Assembly: GCF_000002235.5 (NCBI RefSeq)
Contig: NW_022145604.1
Coordinates: forward strand, 5,046,077 to 5,110,076
Source of the DNA: Strongylocentrotus purpuratus
Lineage: Eukaryota > Echinodermata > Echinoidea > Camarodonta > Strongylocentrotidae
DNA length: 64,000 nt
Direction: 5' to 3'
A program made the translations under genes and the position numbers. How positions within the stretch are numbered: the stretch's first letter is position 1; every line of letters starts with the position of its first letter. A model generated the notes under the pieces. It had not been told where the DNA came from, ran no database searches, and was given only the letters and a program-made list of their open reading frames with translations. Below, piece after piece: positions 47,331 to 57,945 of this stretch.

Positions 47331-49900
47331 TTTTACACGCATCCTGCTTTTTCGGAATAAACCGGGCGATAAACGTCGCTTATAATATTATGGCATATTT
47401 TTAATCTCCCAAAATAATCTTGGCTCAAGAATCAATTTCCAACTCAAATATCTTTCGGCAGAAAACGACTGTGGTTTACCAATTGACAGGATTTTTATGG
47501 AGAAGCACTTGGAAAAGGTCGTAGTAGAATGTTTTCATATCTTGATTACATTTTGTTTACACCATGAGCCTTCTACGAAGTATTTCCATGCTTATACACA
47601 CTTATTACTGGTCATGCCCTATTCAAATTTTGGACTCCAAATACACCCAGCAATTTAATATCCGATTTGTTTTCCCTCTTTTCTTTTCTTCCTTTACATC
47701 TTTATTTCTTTCTTTTTCATTATTTGTTTATCGTAAGTTTTGGAATTCATATTTTAGTATCGGTATACGGCGGATAAATTAGTTGTATTAAAAAAATATA
47801 TCAACAAATAACAATCATTACTATGAAAATAGGCCTAGTACAGCTGAATATAAAAGGAAGGTTGAGAGGCATTTTGCGACCTTTAAAAGAACTTTCTTAT
47901 AGGTCTATCAAATGTCAAAATTATGAATATCATCATGTTACATTTTTCTGTAAAAGTAAAACAAAACAAAACAATACAAAACACATTAAAACACAGCTGT
48001 ATTGCTTCGTTTATAGATTTATACTCGTAGATAACACGGGACACGGAAGGCGGGAATATTCCTTGCTCGACCTTTACAAGAAACCTCTAAACAGTTCCCG
48101 TCAAAAAAAAAATATTGTCTAACAATTTATGTAACAGCAGCTGACTTTAGATGCATTTTGTTGATAATACGCAAAGCGGTAAATACCCATAATTAAAATA
48201 AATCCGGGAACCCCCTAAGACAAAGAAGAAATACAGCCGGTGATCCGAACCGTGCATCAAACGTGTTGTACTAATATACTAACATTTGCAAATGATATTA
48301 TGTCAATTAAAGGAAATGCTGAAACCATTGAAAATGAGAAGGACTTATTTTTTCTTTCTCATCGCCTGTTGCAGATAACAGACCAACGCAAGTAATGATT
48401 ATGATCATCCTGATGTTTGAAATGTTGGTTTAGAAATGAATAAAGTTCTATAAATCCGATATTTAAGACTAGTAAAAATCAATCCCTCTGCCAAGTCACA
48501 TCACATCAACAAGTATCATGAGAAAACATACATTCGTAGATATTCTATAAAGTTTGTTTTCAGGACAGTGGTAGTTGAGATCGAGCCCTAATGTTTCAAA
48601 GCGTTGGTATGTATACGTACAATATATATCATGGACAGAAAAGGTAACAAATGAAAAAGTGTTCAAAAGAGTAAATGTTTTGTTTTTAAAAACATCACTC
48701 ATCAACACAACAAGAAAGAGGCAAATGCACTTTTTTGGTCACACACACACAGAACGGATAATTTCAAAGAATATTTAATGGAGGTTTTCCGGGAGGAGAA
48801 GCAGGGGAACGCAACGTCTCACATGTGCAAAGCCTGAACAAATGGGCAACCAGATATGAAATCAGCAATATCAGCTTTTTAAGAATAGCAGGCTATATAG
48901 ACAGAAATGGAGGGCCATGACCACCGATGTCTGCAATTGATGACGATGATACGTACTTACCAATAAAGTCTAAACTATTATTTGGATTCGTACCTTTTTT
49001 GAAGTTAGGACGCGTTTCACAATTTTTAGTTCAAAACGTATATGGGCAACGTAGAACAAATATTCACTTAAAATACGAACTATTAATTTCAATTTTATAA
49101 AAACACGTAGCTCGTTGAATCTTCCCAGGTTCTGCACGATATTAGAATAATTTATTTAGTTATTTATCATTTTTACCAAGCCATGTCGGTGACAGATATT
49201 AAATATAGTTGAATATAACAATAATCAGCTGTAGCCAACCTTGAACATACATGTATGACGCATAGACATTTGCGTAGCTACGGGGAAATGGGGTCCCAAG
49301 TAAACGATGGATATAACCACCACCACCCCCCCCCCCCAACCATCGAGTTGCGAAAAATCCAATGTTCACATTAATATCATTGTCAAATTTTCTTTCGCAC
49401 CCTGTACCAATAAATCGCGATAAATCAGGGACGTATAAAACCATATAAGGGGTGAAGCTTCCGCAATAAAAGCTATATATATTACCTTGTTGATGGCTTC
49501 AATACTGCTGGGACATGAAAATTTGCCATGGCTGCTGAAATGTGGGTCGCAGGTCAATTCTAAAAATAAACTTGTCTATTATTGCAACTGGGCTTGGATA
49601 TACTCACAAACTCTTACTCCTTTAGTAAGCGCTAAAACGGTAACAGAGAGAGAGAGAAAAGAAGTAGCACAGTGGAAGAAATTTCGTCTTATAAGAGTGG
49701 ACAATGACCGGATAATGTTTTGTCAACATATAATACCATATTACCCCATGTTACATAATTTGATAAGGAATGGTAAAACATGGACAATGCAAAATGCTAA
49801 ATAAATAAATAAATAAACAAACGAAAAACAGACGCAATATTAAAAAACCCAAACAAACAAAGACAAATCGAGAAAAATAAAATATAAAAAAGCAATCTAG
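47331..49900. other. AT-rich stretch, no gene seen
   Basis: C-run at about 49325-49337 and (AAAT)n at about 49799-49818 just before the SINE. Frames are short and unrecognised. Confidence 0.5.
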
Positions 49901-50190
49901 AGGTGTCGTGGTCGAGTGGATACGTCGACGGATTGTCGATCTTAAGGTTCGCGGTTCGAGTCCCGCCGCAGCACTAATGTCTTTTGGCAAGATATTGATC
50001 TACATTTGTCACACTCAACCCAGGTGATGTAAATGGGTACCTGGCAGGAATTAATTCCTTGAAATGCTAGTGCGCCGCAGTGGCTGCCTTGCTAAAGCCA
50101 GGGTAATAATCGGGGCAGCGACAGGAGCGTCACAACGTGACGGTCATGTGCGCTATATAAGAAGCCACCATTATTAGTATCATTATTATC
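49901..50190 (+). mobile_element. Full-length tRNA-derived SINE
   Basis: The tRNA-like head carries a perfect A box, TGGTCGAGTGG at 49909, and a perfect B box, GGTTCGAGTCC at 49953. It is followed by CACTAATGTCTTTTGGCAAG, a body with ACTCAACCCAGGTGATGTAA and GCTAAAGCCAGGGTAATAAT, then GCGCTATATAAGAA and an ATT-rich tail. It is the reference copy for fragments at 18899, 25590 and 33186. It could be transcribed by RNA polymerase III; as a genuine tRNA gene it fails because the acceptor stem pairs poorly and it is fused to the SINE body. Confidence 0.9.
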
Positions 50191-50548
50191 TCAAGTCCAG
50201 TCATGAGGCCATGTAGGCAATGAACACCTTTCGTTGTGAACGTGGAAGTAAATTGTCCCTCATTTGTTATGCACATTATTCCAAGGTCATAAAATGAATT
50301 CAATTCACTGAAGCGTTAAACCTCGCTTTCTCGACTTATACACACCTGTGCAATCTTTCCCCCGACATATCAACACGTAATGTAGATGACTAACGAAGTG
50401 TTTACTCGCATCAGGTGGATCAAATATTTCATGACGAGGCACAGAGGGAAATGGCAAAGTAGGCCCATTGTCGTAATGTAAACAAAATGTATGCTGTATA
50501 GTGTCTCGATATGAATGATTGCATTTACTATTACGAATAATTTTATTT
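50191..50548. other. Non-coding stretch, nothing recognised
   Basis: ATCAGGTGGATCAAAT with GACGAGGC at about 50412-50443 recurs in altered form at about 50682-50712, so the hairpin between them is flanked by direct repeats. Confidence 0.4.
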
Positions 50549-50658
50549 CAATAGTCAGAAAGCAAATTGCATATGGTTTGAGTTGTTATGTAGGGCAAGC
50601 CATAGTGTTTGTCCTACCTAGCAACAACGAATGTATGCAATTTGAATTCTAACTATTG
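50549..50658 (+). ncRNA. Hairpin resembling a microRNA precursor
   Basis: The 50-base arms pair imperfectly around a loop of about 10 bases. CAATAGT at the foot, CAAATTGCATA midway and GTTGTT plus TAGG-CAA near the loop are matched, with one bubble of about 7 bases. Size, short loop and imperfect pairing fit an animal pre-miRNA or a hairpin RNA. I do not recognise a known miRNA seed. A decayed small foldback transposon is equally possible. Confidence 0.3.
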
Positions 50659-51593
50659 AGGTACCTTCATTTATTCATATCAGGTGAATGAAATAATTTG
50701 ACTCGAGGCGCTTCACAAAGGCATATGCATAACTGTGTTACATTACGAAAATGGCCTACGACCTGGTTTTTGTTTTGTTTTGAAAGTTATTTCATTGTTC
50801 GTTCAATGCACAAGAAATAATAACAGAATGATAACATATACATATACATAATTTTCCCAGGCTAAGCCGATATAAAGATACGCAAATTAGCTGAGACTAC
50901 ATTTCAATTTCCTGCATGTACTAAGCTTCAGATCACATAGCCCAAATCGGAATTTAAAAGTGTCATTTTCAAACAAGCCCACCTCATACTGTTGCTTTTC
51001 AGACATGCCCGAGCGTCCTTGGAGATAGAAAGGAAATCATAATGTCGTATTGTCCTTAATATGTGATGCTATTGTGATTCGGTGCAGCAAGTTACCGACA
51101 GGTAGGTGCAACGAACCTAATAAATATTACCTCTATTCCATTTCATGCCGACAGATCATACAAATCTTTATAAAAAACTGTTACATTCGACCGAATTTCC
51201 AGACAGGCGGGCGTGATCACAACAAATGCAAAGGCGACAGGTATGTCCGGATTCCATTTACTTCAAGTCTGGCCAAAACCTATTTTGATGAAAATAGATT
51301 CTAATTTTGCCAACAGAGATTGATGAGGTTCAAAATCGAGGTTCTTACCTGTAGTCCGATCGAGACGCTCCTCCTAAATTGCCCCGGAACGCGTGGGATG
51401 AGAATCCGGCAGCTCTCCGCTCCAAAGTTAATACCACAGACAGGGGAAAGCATTAATCAAGCCGCCCATAGGCCTGCAGGGCTTACCAAATGCGCCGCGT
51501 CAAGCCACGGGCCGTGCAAAATGAGTTTCTTTGAATGTTGTCTCGTTTTGGACACTTTTTTCTCTCACCTCCTGTTTTCCACTTGTTTTTTAG
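50659..51593. other. Non-coding stretch, no gene seen
   Basis: AT-rich up to about 51300, then GC-richer to 51530. An open + strand frame runs from 51320 into the candidate exon at 51594 without domain evidence. Confidence 0.4.
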
Positions 51594-51806
51594 CTCACCG
51601 GTGCCAGATGGAAGATAAAGTGCAAGTATGTCGGTATCTTGAAATAGATACGGATAGTGAGGCAGAGAGAACTGTTCGATTGATCCTCCGAGTGACACAG
51701 TACAAGGAAGGTATCACTGTACGGAGAGACTCAGATGTGTTTTGGGATGAGCAGCAGACGACATGCGCTGCCCTGGATACGAGAAGGGCGGCAAACTTTA
51801 GCATCG
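51594..51806 (+). CDS. Possible internal coding exon, unknown protein
   Basis: A pyrimidine-rich run (TTTTCCACTTGTTTTTTAG) precedes this 213-base block, which is open in one frame for 71 codons and ends at CATCG followed by GTATAT. The peptide is hydrophilic and includes EIDTDSEAERTVRLILRVTQ. GC content is above the local level. I recognise no domain; the opposite strand is also open across it and no partner exon was found. Confidence 0.2.
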
Positions 51807-52185
51807 GTATATTATAATATGCATAGCGCTCTCTGGCGGTATATACATTGTAGTTTACCTTTTACGAACGTTGGATTATCATTATTATTTCGTTATTACT
51901 GCGTATTCATCATTTCGAATTGACGATTTCTTAATTTCTTTTACATGAGTTGTTTTCCTATTTTCGTTCTGTTTCTCCTCTTCTCCTCTCCGCTTCAAAG
52001 ATTTCTACAAATTCATCCCAACTAGATTTCACATCACATGCGTATCTTCACGGCCCTGTCATATACAACACATTTCCATTTTTCTCGAGAAATTATATTT
52101 TAAGCTAACTTTAGATGGTTGCAATGACGAAAATGGACGCAGAAAATAACGGAATAAAAAAGGCAGAATCAAAACAAATTCACCT
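51807..52185. other. AT-rich stretch, nothing recognised
   Basis: No frame, RNA or repeat seen. Confidence 0.5.
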
Positions 52186-52244
52186 TGCAACAAATATTAA
52201 GCACCATTGAAAGACTCTTTCAATGGTGCATAATATTTGTTGCA
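52186..52244. repeat. Near-perfect 59-base palindrome
   Basis: Arms of 29 bases (52186-52214 and 52216-52244) are complementary with a single mismatch and only one base between them. The arm starts TGCAACAAATATTA and ends CCATTGAAAGA. With practically no loop it would form a cruciform or a hairpin closed by its own last pairs; a tiny MITE is the likeliest source. Confidence 0.85.
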
Positions 52245-52699
52245 CCTGAGGTGTTCAGATATGCTTACAACTAAACATGTGAAAACATTATCACCTGATT
52301 ATTGATAACGTTCCATCCAATGATTCCATCAAGGTGAAAATGGTCTCAGGTAAATAGAGGAGATGAAATCGATTTCGTTGAACCAAACTAGACAAAAAGA
52401 GTGCATGAACTTCAAATGACCTCACCATTCTCCTCTCCTCTCCTTAATTGTAGATGAGGGAGAAAAGTTAGCAATTTAGACAGGCTTTATGCGTCCTCTT
52501 GTCTGAGAAGCATCTCATATCTAATCCCTATGTCCAAGCTTATTACGCTGTAAAGCATTAGATTGAGCAATGTCCTCTTTGAGAATCCCCTCTTATACTG
52601 TTAGCTTTATTTCGCGTCGTCAACAAGGAAACATAGACAACTTTTGGAAGTTGGCAAACGTTCTTAGGCGTGGAGGGTTACCAGGCGTCGTCAACCCTT
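52245..52699. other. Non-coding stretch, nothing recognised
   Basis: AT-rich; no gene or repeat seen. Confidence 0.45.
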
Positions 52700-52818
52700 A
52701 AAATCTCTCTCTTTCTTTTGTCTTTCAGCTCCTCTCCCTACCCCTCTCCCCCTCTTTCCCCCATCTCTCTCTCTCGCTCTTTTTCTATGAATATAATTAT
52801 TTTTCTTCCCCTCTCCCC

Positions 52819-52851
<33 letters not shown>

Positions 52852-52856
52852 TTAGC
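52700..52856. repeat. (CT)n microsatellite, interrupted
   Basis: Pyrimidine-rich, ending in a pure CT tract of about 30 bases. Confidence 0.9.
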
Positions 52857-53095
52857 TCTAGTACTTTCATTTAAAAAAGAACACGTACCATATTATATTG
52901 TAACTCTTATGAAACCTTTTTACTGATTTTTTTCCTCACATACTGACCTTTTTTAAGGAAAATAAATGCAACTTGCAATGGGTCTACCACCCGCAAGCTG
53001 TCCAGAATAACTCTTCCCTCGCTTCCAATCCCTTTCTTTCTTCTTTTCTGGATGCGTAACAGTAGCTCACGATTTTTTTAAAGAAACATCCCCCT

Positions 53096-53230
53096 GATTG
53101 ATTGATTGATTGATTTTTATTCGACAAGCTTCCAACATACAACAATATACAATAATAACAGATCAAAAATAAGTCAGCTTGAACAGGATAACCCCCTGTA
53201 TGTATGTAAATTACATTTTGCTTGTGTTTT
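53096..53230 (-). mobile_element. LINE-like 3' tail (reverse strand)
   Basis: On the - strand, TTGTATATTGTTGTATGTTG leads to AAGCTTGTCGAATAAA and then (ATCA)n. An AATAAA directly before a short tandem tail is usual at the 3' end of non-LTR retrotransposons of the CR1/L2 kind. No reverse transcriptase frame is attached, so this would be a 5'-truncated copy. Confidence 0.4.
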
Positions 53231-55049
53231 AATTGTATAATGACGAGAGTTTCCAAGTCATTTGTATGCAACGTTCACTGTCTTTTTGATAACCTAATTC
53301 ATATCCCCATTCTGGGCTTTAAGATCCAGGAAAGTCGTGCGTACCCGGGGATAGCTATACTCTTCTCATTTTCTCGCAGAACGATAATGATATTAGTTCG
53401 TTGTCCTTTTACCCCGAGTCGCGACGTATACATTTGCATTCTGATGGAGCGGCCGCTCTTTCTGTATTTTTTTCGGCGGAAAACGGCCACATTTAACCGA
53501 ACCTCAATGCTTTTAAGAGCCTCCTTTGTGCCGCAATTCAATAAAAACCCGTCCGCATTTTGGCGCTGAAATGTAGGAAATGCAGAAACCTCAAGTGTGA
53601 AACTGATATATAGTGAATAAACTTGAGCGATGCTTAATATGGTTCGTAAAAGGTGGGGAGGTTTTTAACGTTCCGGGAAATGTCACTCCGATTGCATATT
53701 TTTCTCCTTTTAAAAGTATAAACCTGTTAGTTGCGGTAGTTTGTTAGTTCCGTTTCTAACATCAAAACTTATGAGTAGTTTGGGGTTTTGCCAAAGCAAG
53801 TGACATATATTTTGTTGTTCATACTTTATGGAAATGAATTACTGTCAAGGATTGGCTGCATTTTAGTTCAATGATCTCATCTAGAGCAGATGTAAACACG
53901 CTAAGGCCGACTGACCACATAACCCCTTTACGCCAATGATCAGTCTGTTTAGAGTCGCTTTGAAACAGTTTGGCATTGAGACCTACATGTTGGTATTAAA
54001 CTCCTCACATAATTATTGATTGATGTATATGTTGCTATCGTCATCATATTCACTGTATGCACACAACGTATGCACCATCTCCACATGGAGTATTTCTCCC
54101 ATTTATGTTATAATGGCTTTAATACACTACATATACATTATAGATCTTCTTCAGAGTCCTCTTAGGTGGATAAATGTGCATATATATCAAAGGTTCAATA
54201 TCATATTTTAGTGTGAACTATAAAAGGAATGTATAAAATGTTTAACTTATGCATGACAAAGTATACCAATCATCCCAAGCCCGGACAAAAAGTGATGTGT
54301 AATCTAGGAGATTGTGTCATGAGAGGCTCCCCATTTGACACGATGGAACATTTGCAGTATCAAATTTTCTTGGGGAATTGATCAAATGATACACATTTAC
54401 CGAAGTCTGTCTTCCAGTTAAGTGCCTTGAACACTTCACTGTAACTATGAAGGTCTCGAATGTGGCTCCTACAACAACATTTAGAAAGACACACACTACA
54501 TTTGCAACTCCCCACAAAGGAGGAAATTAAAGATCTACAATGTATACGTAGTATATAAAGCGATCGTAACCTAAATCAACATATGAGAGAAAAGAAATAC
54601 GTCGCATGGAGTGGAGATGGTGCACACATTGCTCAATAAATGATAGATGATATAATATGCATCTGGTATATTCTAAAGTATTCTTTTGGATGGATCGTTG
54701 TCATGCGTTGATAATGAATACATGATTTGGATCAAATCATCAAAAGCATTCTGAGTAATCACAAATAATGTGGAACATGTCGACGTATACCTTCAGAAAC
54801 ATAATGTGGCGGCCTAGGCGTGTAAACCTCTGTCCTTTAGAAAGTACAAGGTGGCGCTAGATATTCTACGAATGCAACACAGAATGGAGCGCAGGATTAT
54901 TTTATTTTTTTAAATAACTGAGTCATCCTTACATGTTATGAACCTTTAAAAATTCTTTCAGTTCAAGTTTTTTTTGTTGATGATTGTTTTGTTTTTTTAA
55001 TCTTATGTTGTCCCAAAACAATTCCAACTTTGTTGCCCTACAAATAAAT
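53231..55049. other. Non-coding stretch, no gene seen
   Basis: GC-richer patch at about 53330-53575 (GCGGCCGC, CCCGAGTCGCGACG) without a supported exon; the rest is AT-rich. Confidence 0.45.
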
Positions 55050-55075
55050 CGAGAGAGATAGAGAAAGAGAGACAA

Positions 55076-55113
<38 letters not shown>

Positions 55114-55154
55114 TGGAAATAGAGAGAGAGAGTGGAGAAAGAGAGAGAGAGTGA

Positions 55155-55218
<64 letters not shown>

Positions 55219-55240
55219 CAGAGAGATAAAGAGAGAAAAG
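55050..55240. repeat. (GA)n microsatellite, interrupted
   Basis: Several GA tracts, purine only on the + strand apart from single T or C interruptions. Confidence 0.95.
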
Positions 55241-56502
55241 AGGGGGGACGCCGCATCCTCAACGGTAAGATGCTTGAAACAGCTTTTGCCTGATGCAGAC
55301 GATATAATTTGTTGGCAGTCCGTTGTCATGGTGATGACATGCCGGATGCGCAGTCTGGCATGGAGTTTTCAGCCAGTCGGTAGTACCCAAACTCCCACAA
55401 TCCACTTCCACCGCGCCGAAACACTTTGACGAGTGTGTCCGTATACAGTGTATATTTAACAACTTTCCGATGTCCATACCGTTTGATATCTCAGGCTCAA
55501 TCAGGTTTTCTTGTCACGCCGATGTACAGATATGTTATATTGTATGAAATGTAAAATGTCATATATTGTGGGATACCGCATTCCATGGACCGCGAAATCT
55601 GGTGAGGTCAGACCTGCAGAACGGGTCAGTTTAAAACATGATGGAATATATATATATATATTAAGGGTATTTTTTTCTAGGTTTGAGGGAAAACACTTGA
55701 GGTGGACACTTGGAATGATTTGAAGGACAAAACTTATCACAAAATATGAATACTGGGCATTTTTCTTCTTGACGTAACAGCATGACTATTGTCAACAATT
55801 TCTGTTCTCATTGTCGATGTTTTCAGGTCATCAGGTCAAGGTTGATGGATATATTTTACAGCCATAATTCATATCCTAGAGACGAGTCGGCATACAGGCC
55901 TTACTCGATCAAGGCCAAGGTCATTGACATGGACACGTCTCATGTATTGTTTAATACGAAAACTCTGTTTCCGGTCGAAACGCACCCCTCTATCTGTAGT
56001 GGTACATGTAGCTAGTGAACTATGGTACTCTCAATCAAGGGCGGGGGGGGGGGGGGGGGAGGTCATCGTCCTTATTCGGTGAATAAAAAAGTGAATAAAC
56101 AAATAAACAAAGCCGCTGTTTTAGGGAAGGATGTGGGATGGGTTCTATCATCCTTGTTTCCCGTCACCTTCCAGCTTTCAATTCATTTCTCTCGTTTTCT
56201 CTATATTTTGTTCTCGCCATTCGAATGAGGGGGGGGGGGGTGTGCCCCCCTCCCCCATGTCAGCTGGAGCCTGGTCACTAGGCTTTCCCGCTTCCCAAAC
56301 TCTGCACATGTGATCGCACACGTGAACGCACACCTCTTTTAGACACAATCATCAAGGCATGTTCTTGAAATATTCCACAGACACCGAAGAGAACCGGAAA
56401 TATTTTAGACCGAATTGTCTTCCGTCGAATATCTTTTCCTGTCTGAACCGCAAACTCTTGGCTTACTGAACCCTCCAATTACCACAGAAGGAAACTCTAC
56501 AC
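55241..56502. other. Non-coding stretch with G-runs
   Basis: G-runs at about 56042-56059 and 56228-56240 and a (TA)n block at about 55650. No exon with splice sites or known domain is seen. Confidence 0.45.
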
Positions 56503-56850
56503 ATAAAGCTTGTTTTCATCAGCTCGAGATAGCCAAATATCCCGCTATTTTAACTATCCCAATCGCAAGTTATCGAGCTAATTTGCGCCTTCATCAGCCG
56601 TAATTGCAATCAGCGGGATATTTGGTCGAGATAATCATCCCAAAATATCTTGGGCTAGTTCGCAAAATATCTCGCTGTTTGTCCAGTGCGTCTTCACCAG
56701 CCCGAAGACTTGCACTATGCGCGAACACTGAGCAAAATATCTCGAGCTAATTTCTCGAGATCGAGTCGCGATTTGTAACATCAGGATTATTTCCCAAATT
56801 AGAAATAGCGAGTTATTTGGAAATCTCGAGCTGATGAGGACAGGCCTTAT
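56503..56850. mobile_element. Foldback MITE upstream of the FReD gene
   Basis: Left end ATAAAGCTTGTTTTCATC followed by AGCTCGAGAT; the right end reverse complemented reads ATAAGGCCTGTCCTCATC followed by AGCTCGAGAT. CCAAAT and CGCTATTT follow in both arms. Internal ATATCTCG and TCGAGATA words recur at about 56640, 56670 and 56735. No coding capacity. Confidence 0.75.
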
Positions 56851-57518
56851 AAAGACAATGTATCCAGATTATGGTAGCAGAAGGGTTAACTGAATCCACC
56901 CACTCTGTACTAACTACCACTTTGCTTAGCCCTTTTTGGAGTCGAGTACCTGGTGACAGAGCGCGCTCGTTTCCTCGTGGGGGTCATGGTGGCAGGTAAA
57001 CGTCTGGTCGTTCATTACACCTGGTGTCGAGACAAGCAAAGGTTGTGGACGATGACTGACTAAACGGGTGCGTTTTATTGACAGAGGGACATGCGATGCT
57101 GAACCTCCATGCGTCGACATTTATGGTGTGGTAAAGTCCATGGTTTGATTCTGGACGTCACTGTCTGCTTTCTCAGAAGTCAGTGGATGAAGGTGTGGGT
57201 CATTCCAGTGATGTCACGATAAACTGATGTTTAATCACCGTCTGTGCCACTGAGCATGATGATGGAGAGGTGACTGGATGAGTTGGCAAGAACAGGAACA
57301 CACGAACGACTGAACGAAGGAAACGAACAAACACAAGGAACGAAGTACGAACTGACTGATCGGATAATACACGGCAGAACGCTTTTGTGTTGCTTTAAAA
57401 CTTCAGACAACTCATTCGGATGATGACTTGACAAGACCAGTTTTGATAGGCCACAGTGGAACCATCAGATTGACGTTTCAGTCTATTTGGTAGGTGAATC
57501 TGTTATCATTAGGACACC
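56851..57518 (+). promoter_or_regulatory. Upstream region of the FReD gene
   Basis: This holds the presumed 5' UTR and proximal promoter; the transcription start cannot be read from sequence. A TATAAAG at 56848-56854, partly contributed by the foldback end, is the nearest TATA-like word but lies about 670 bases before the start codon, so an untranslated exon or a long leader would be needed. A GAACGAA-rich patch at about 57284-57350 is a degenerate simple repeat. An in-frame TAG at 57510-57512 closes the frame before the start codon. Confidence 0.3.
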
Positions 57519-57945
57519 ATGGCTAGTCATAATCATCCCTCGGGACACTGGGCAGATGTTAGGTTTCCCCACTTTTTCATTATTCTCGTCATCACATCCG
57601 TCATCATATCATCGACGTTATCATCGCCTGCCAGTTTCAGCTCGTCATCAGATCCCAACATCCTGGTTGAAAACGTCGATGATGATTCCGACGTCGACCC
57701 GCAAGTGAAGTTGTCAACGAAAACCGACATCGGTGATGTCCTACCGTCGACGGCGATGACGAAACCTGACATCGGGTGCGGATGCGAAGCCCTGCAGCTG
57801 GTCATTGACGAGGTGAGAGAGACTAAGGATGTGTGTATCGACACCGCCTTCGCCGTCGGTGTCCACGTCAAGACAGTTAGAAAGCTCCAAGTCGCTGTTG
57901 ACGGGCTAGCGAGCCTGCGCGATACGAACCACGCCGACACATATG
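57519..57945 (+). CDS. FReD gene exon 1: signal/anchor and Cys stalk
   Basis: Encodes residues 1-142 plus the first base of codon 143. The N-terminus has 17 polar residues, then a hydrophobic run containing [12 protein letters not shown] and a small-residue SSPAS that could be a signal-peptidase site. Next is an acidic DDDSDVD patch, then [20 protein letters not shown] and a heptad-like Leu/Val pattern to about residue 133, suggesting an oligomerising helix with Cys for inter-chain bonds. It ends at TATG before GTGAGAA, an excellent donor. Confidence 0.88.

Noticed and set aside
49901..49975. Possible tRNA gene
   Set aside because: A and B boxes are perfect, but the acceptor stem pairs poorly and the segment is fused to a SINE body that recurs elsewhere.
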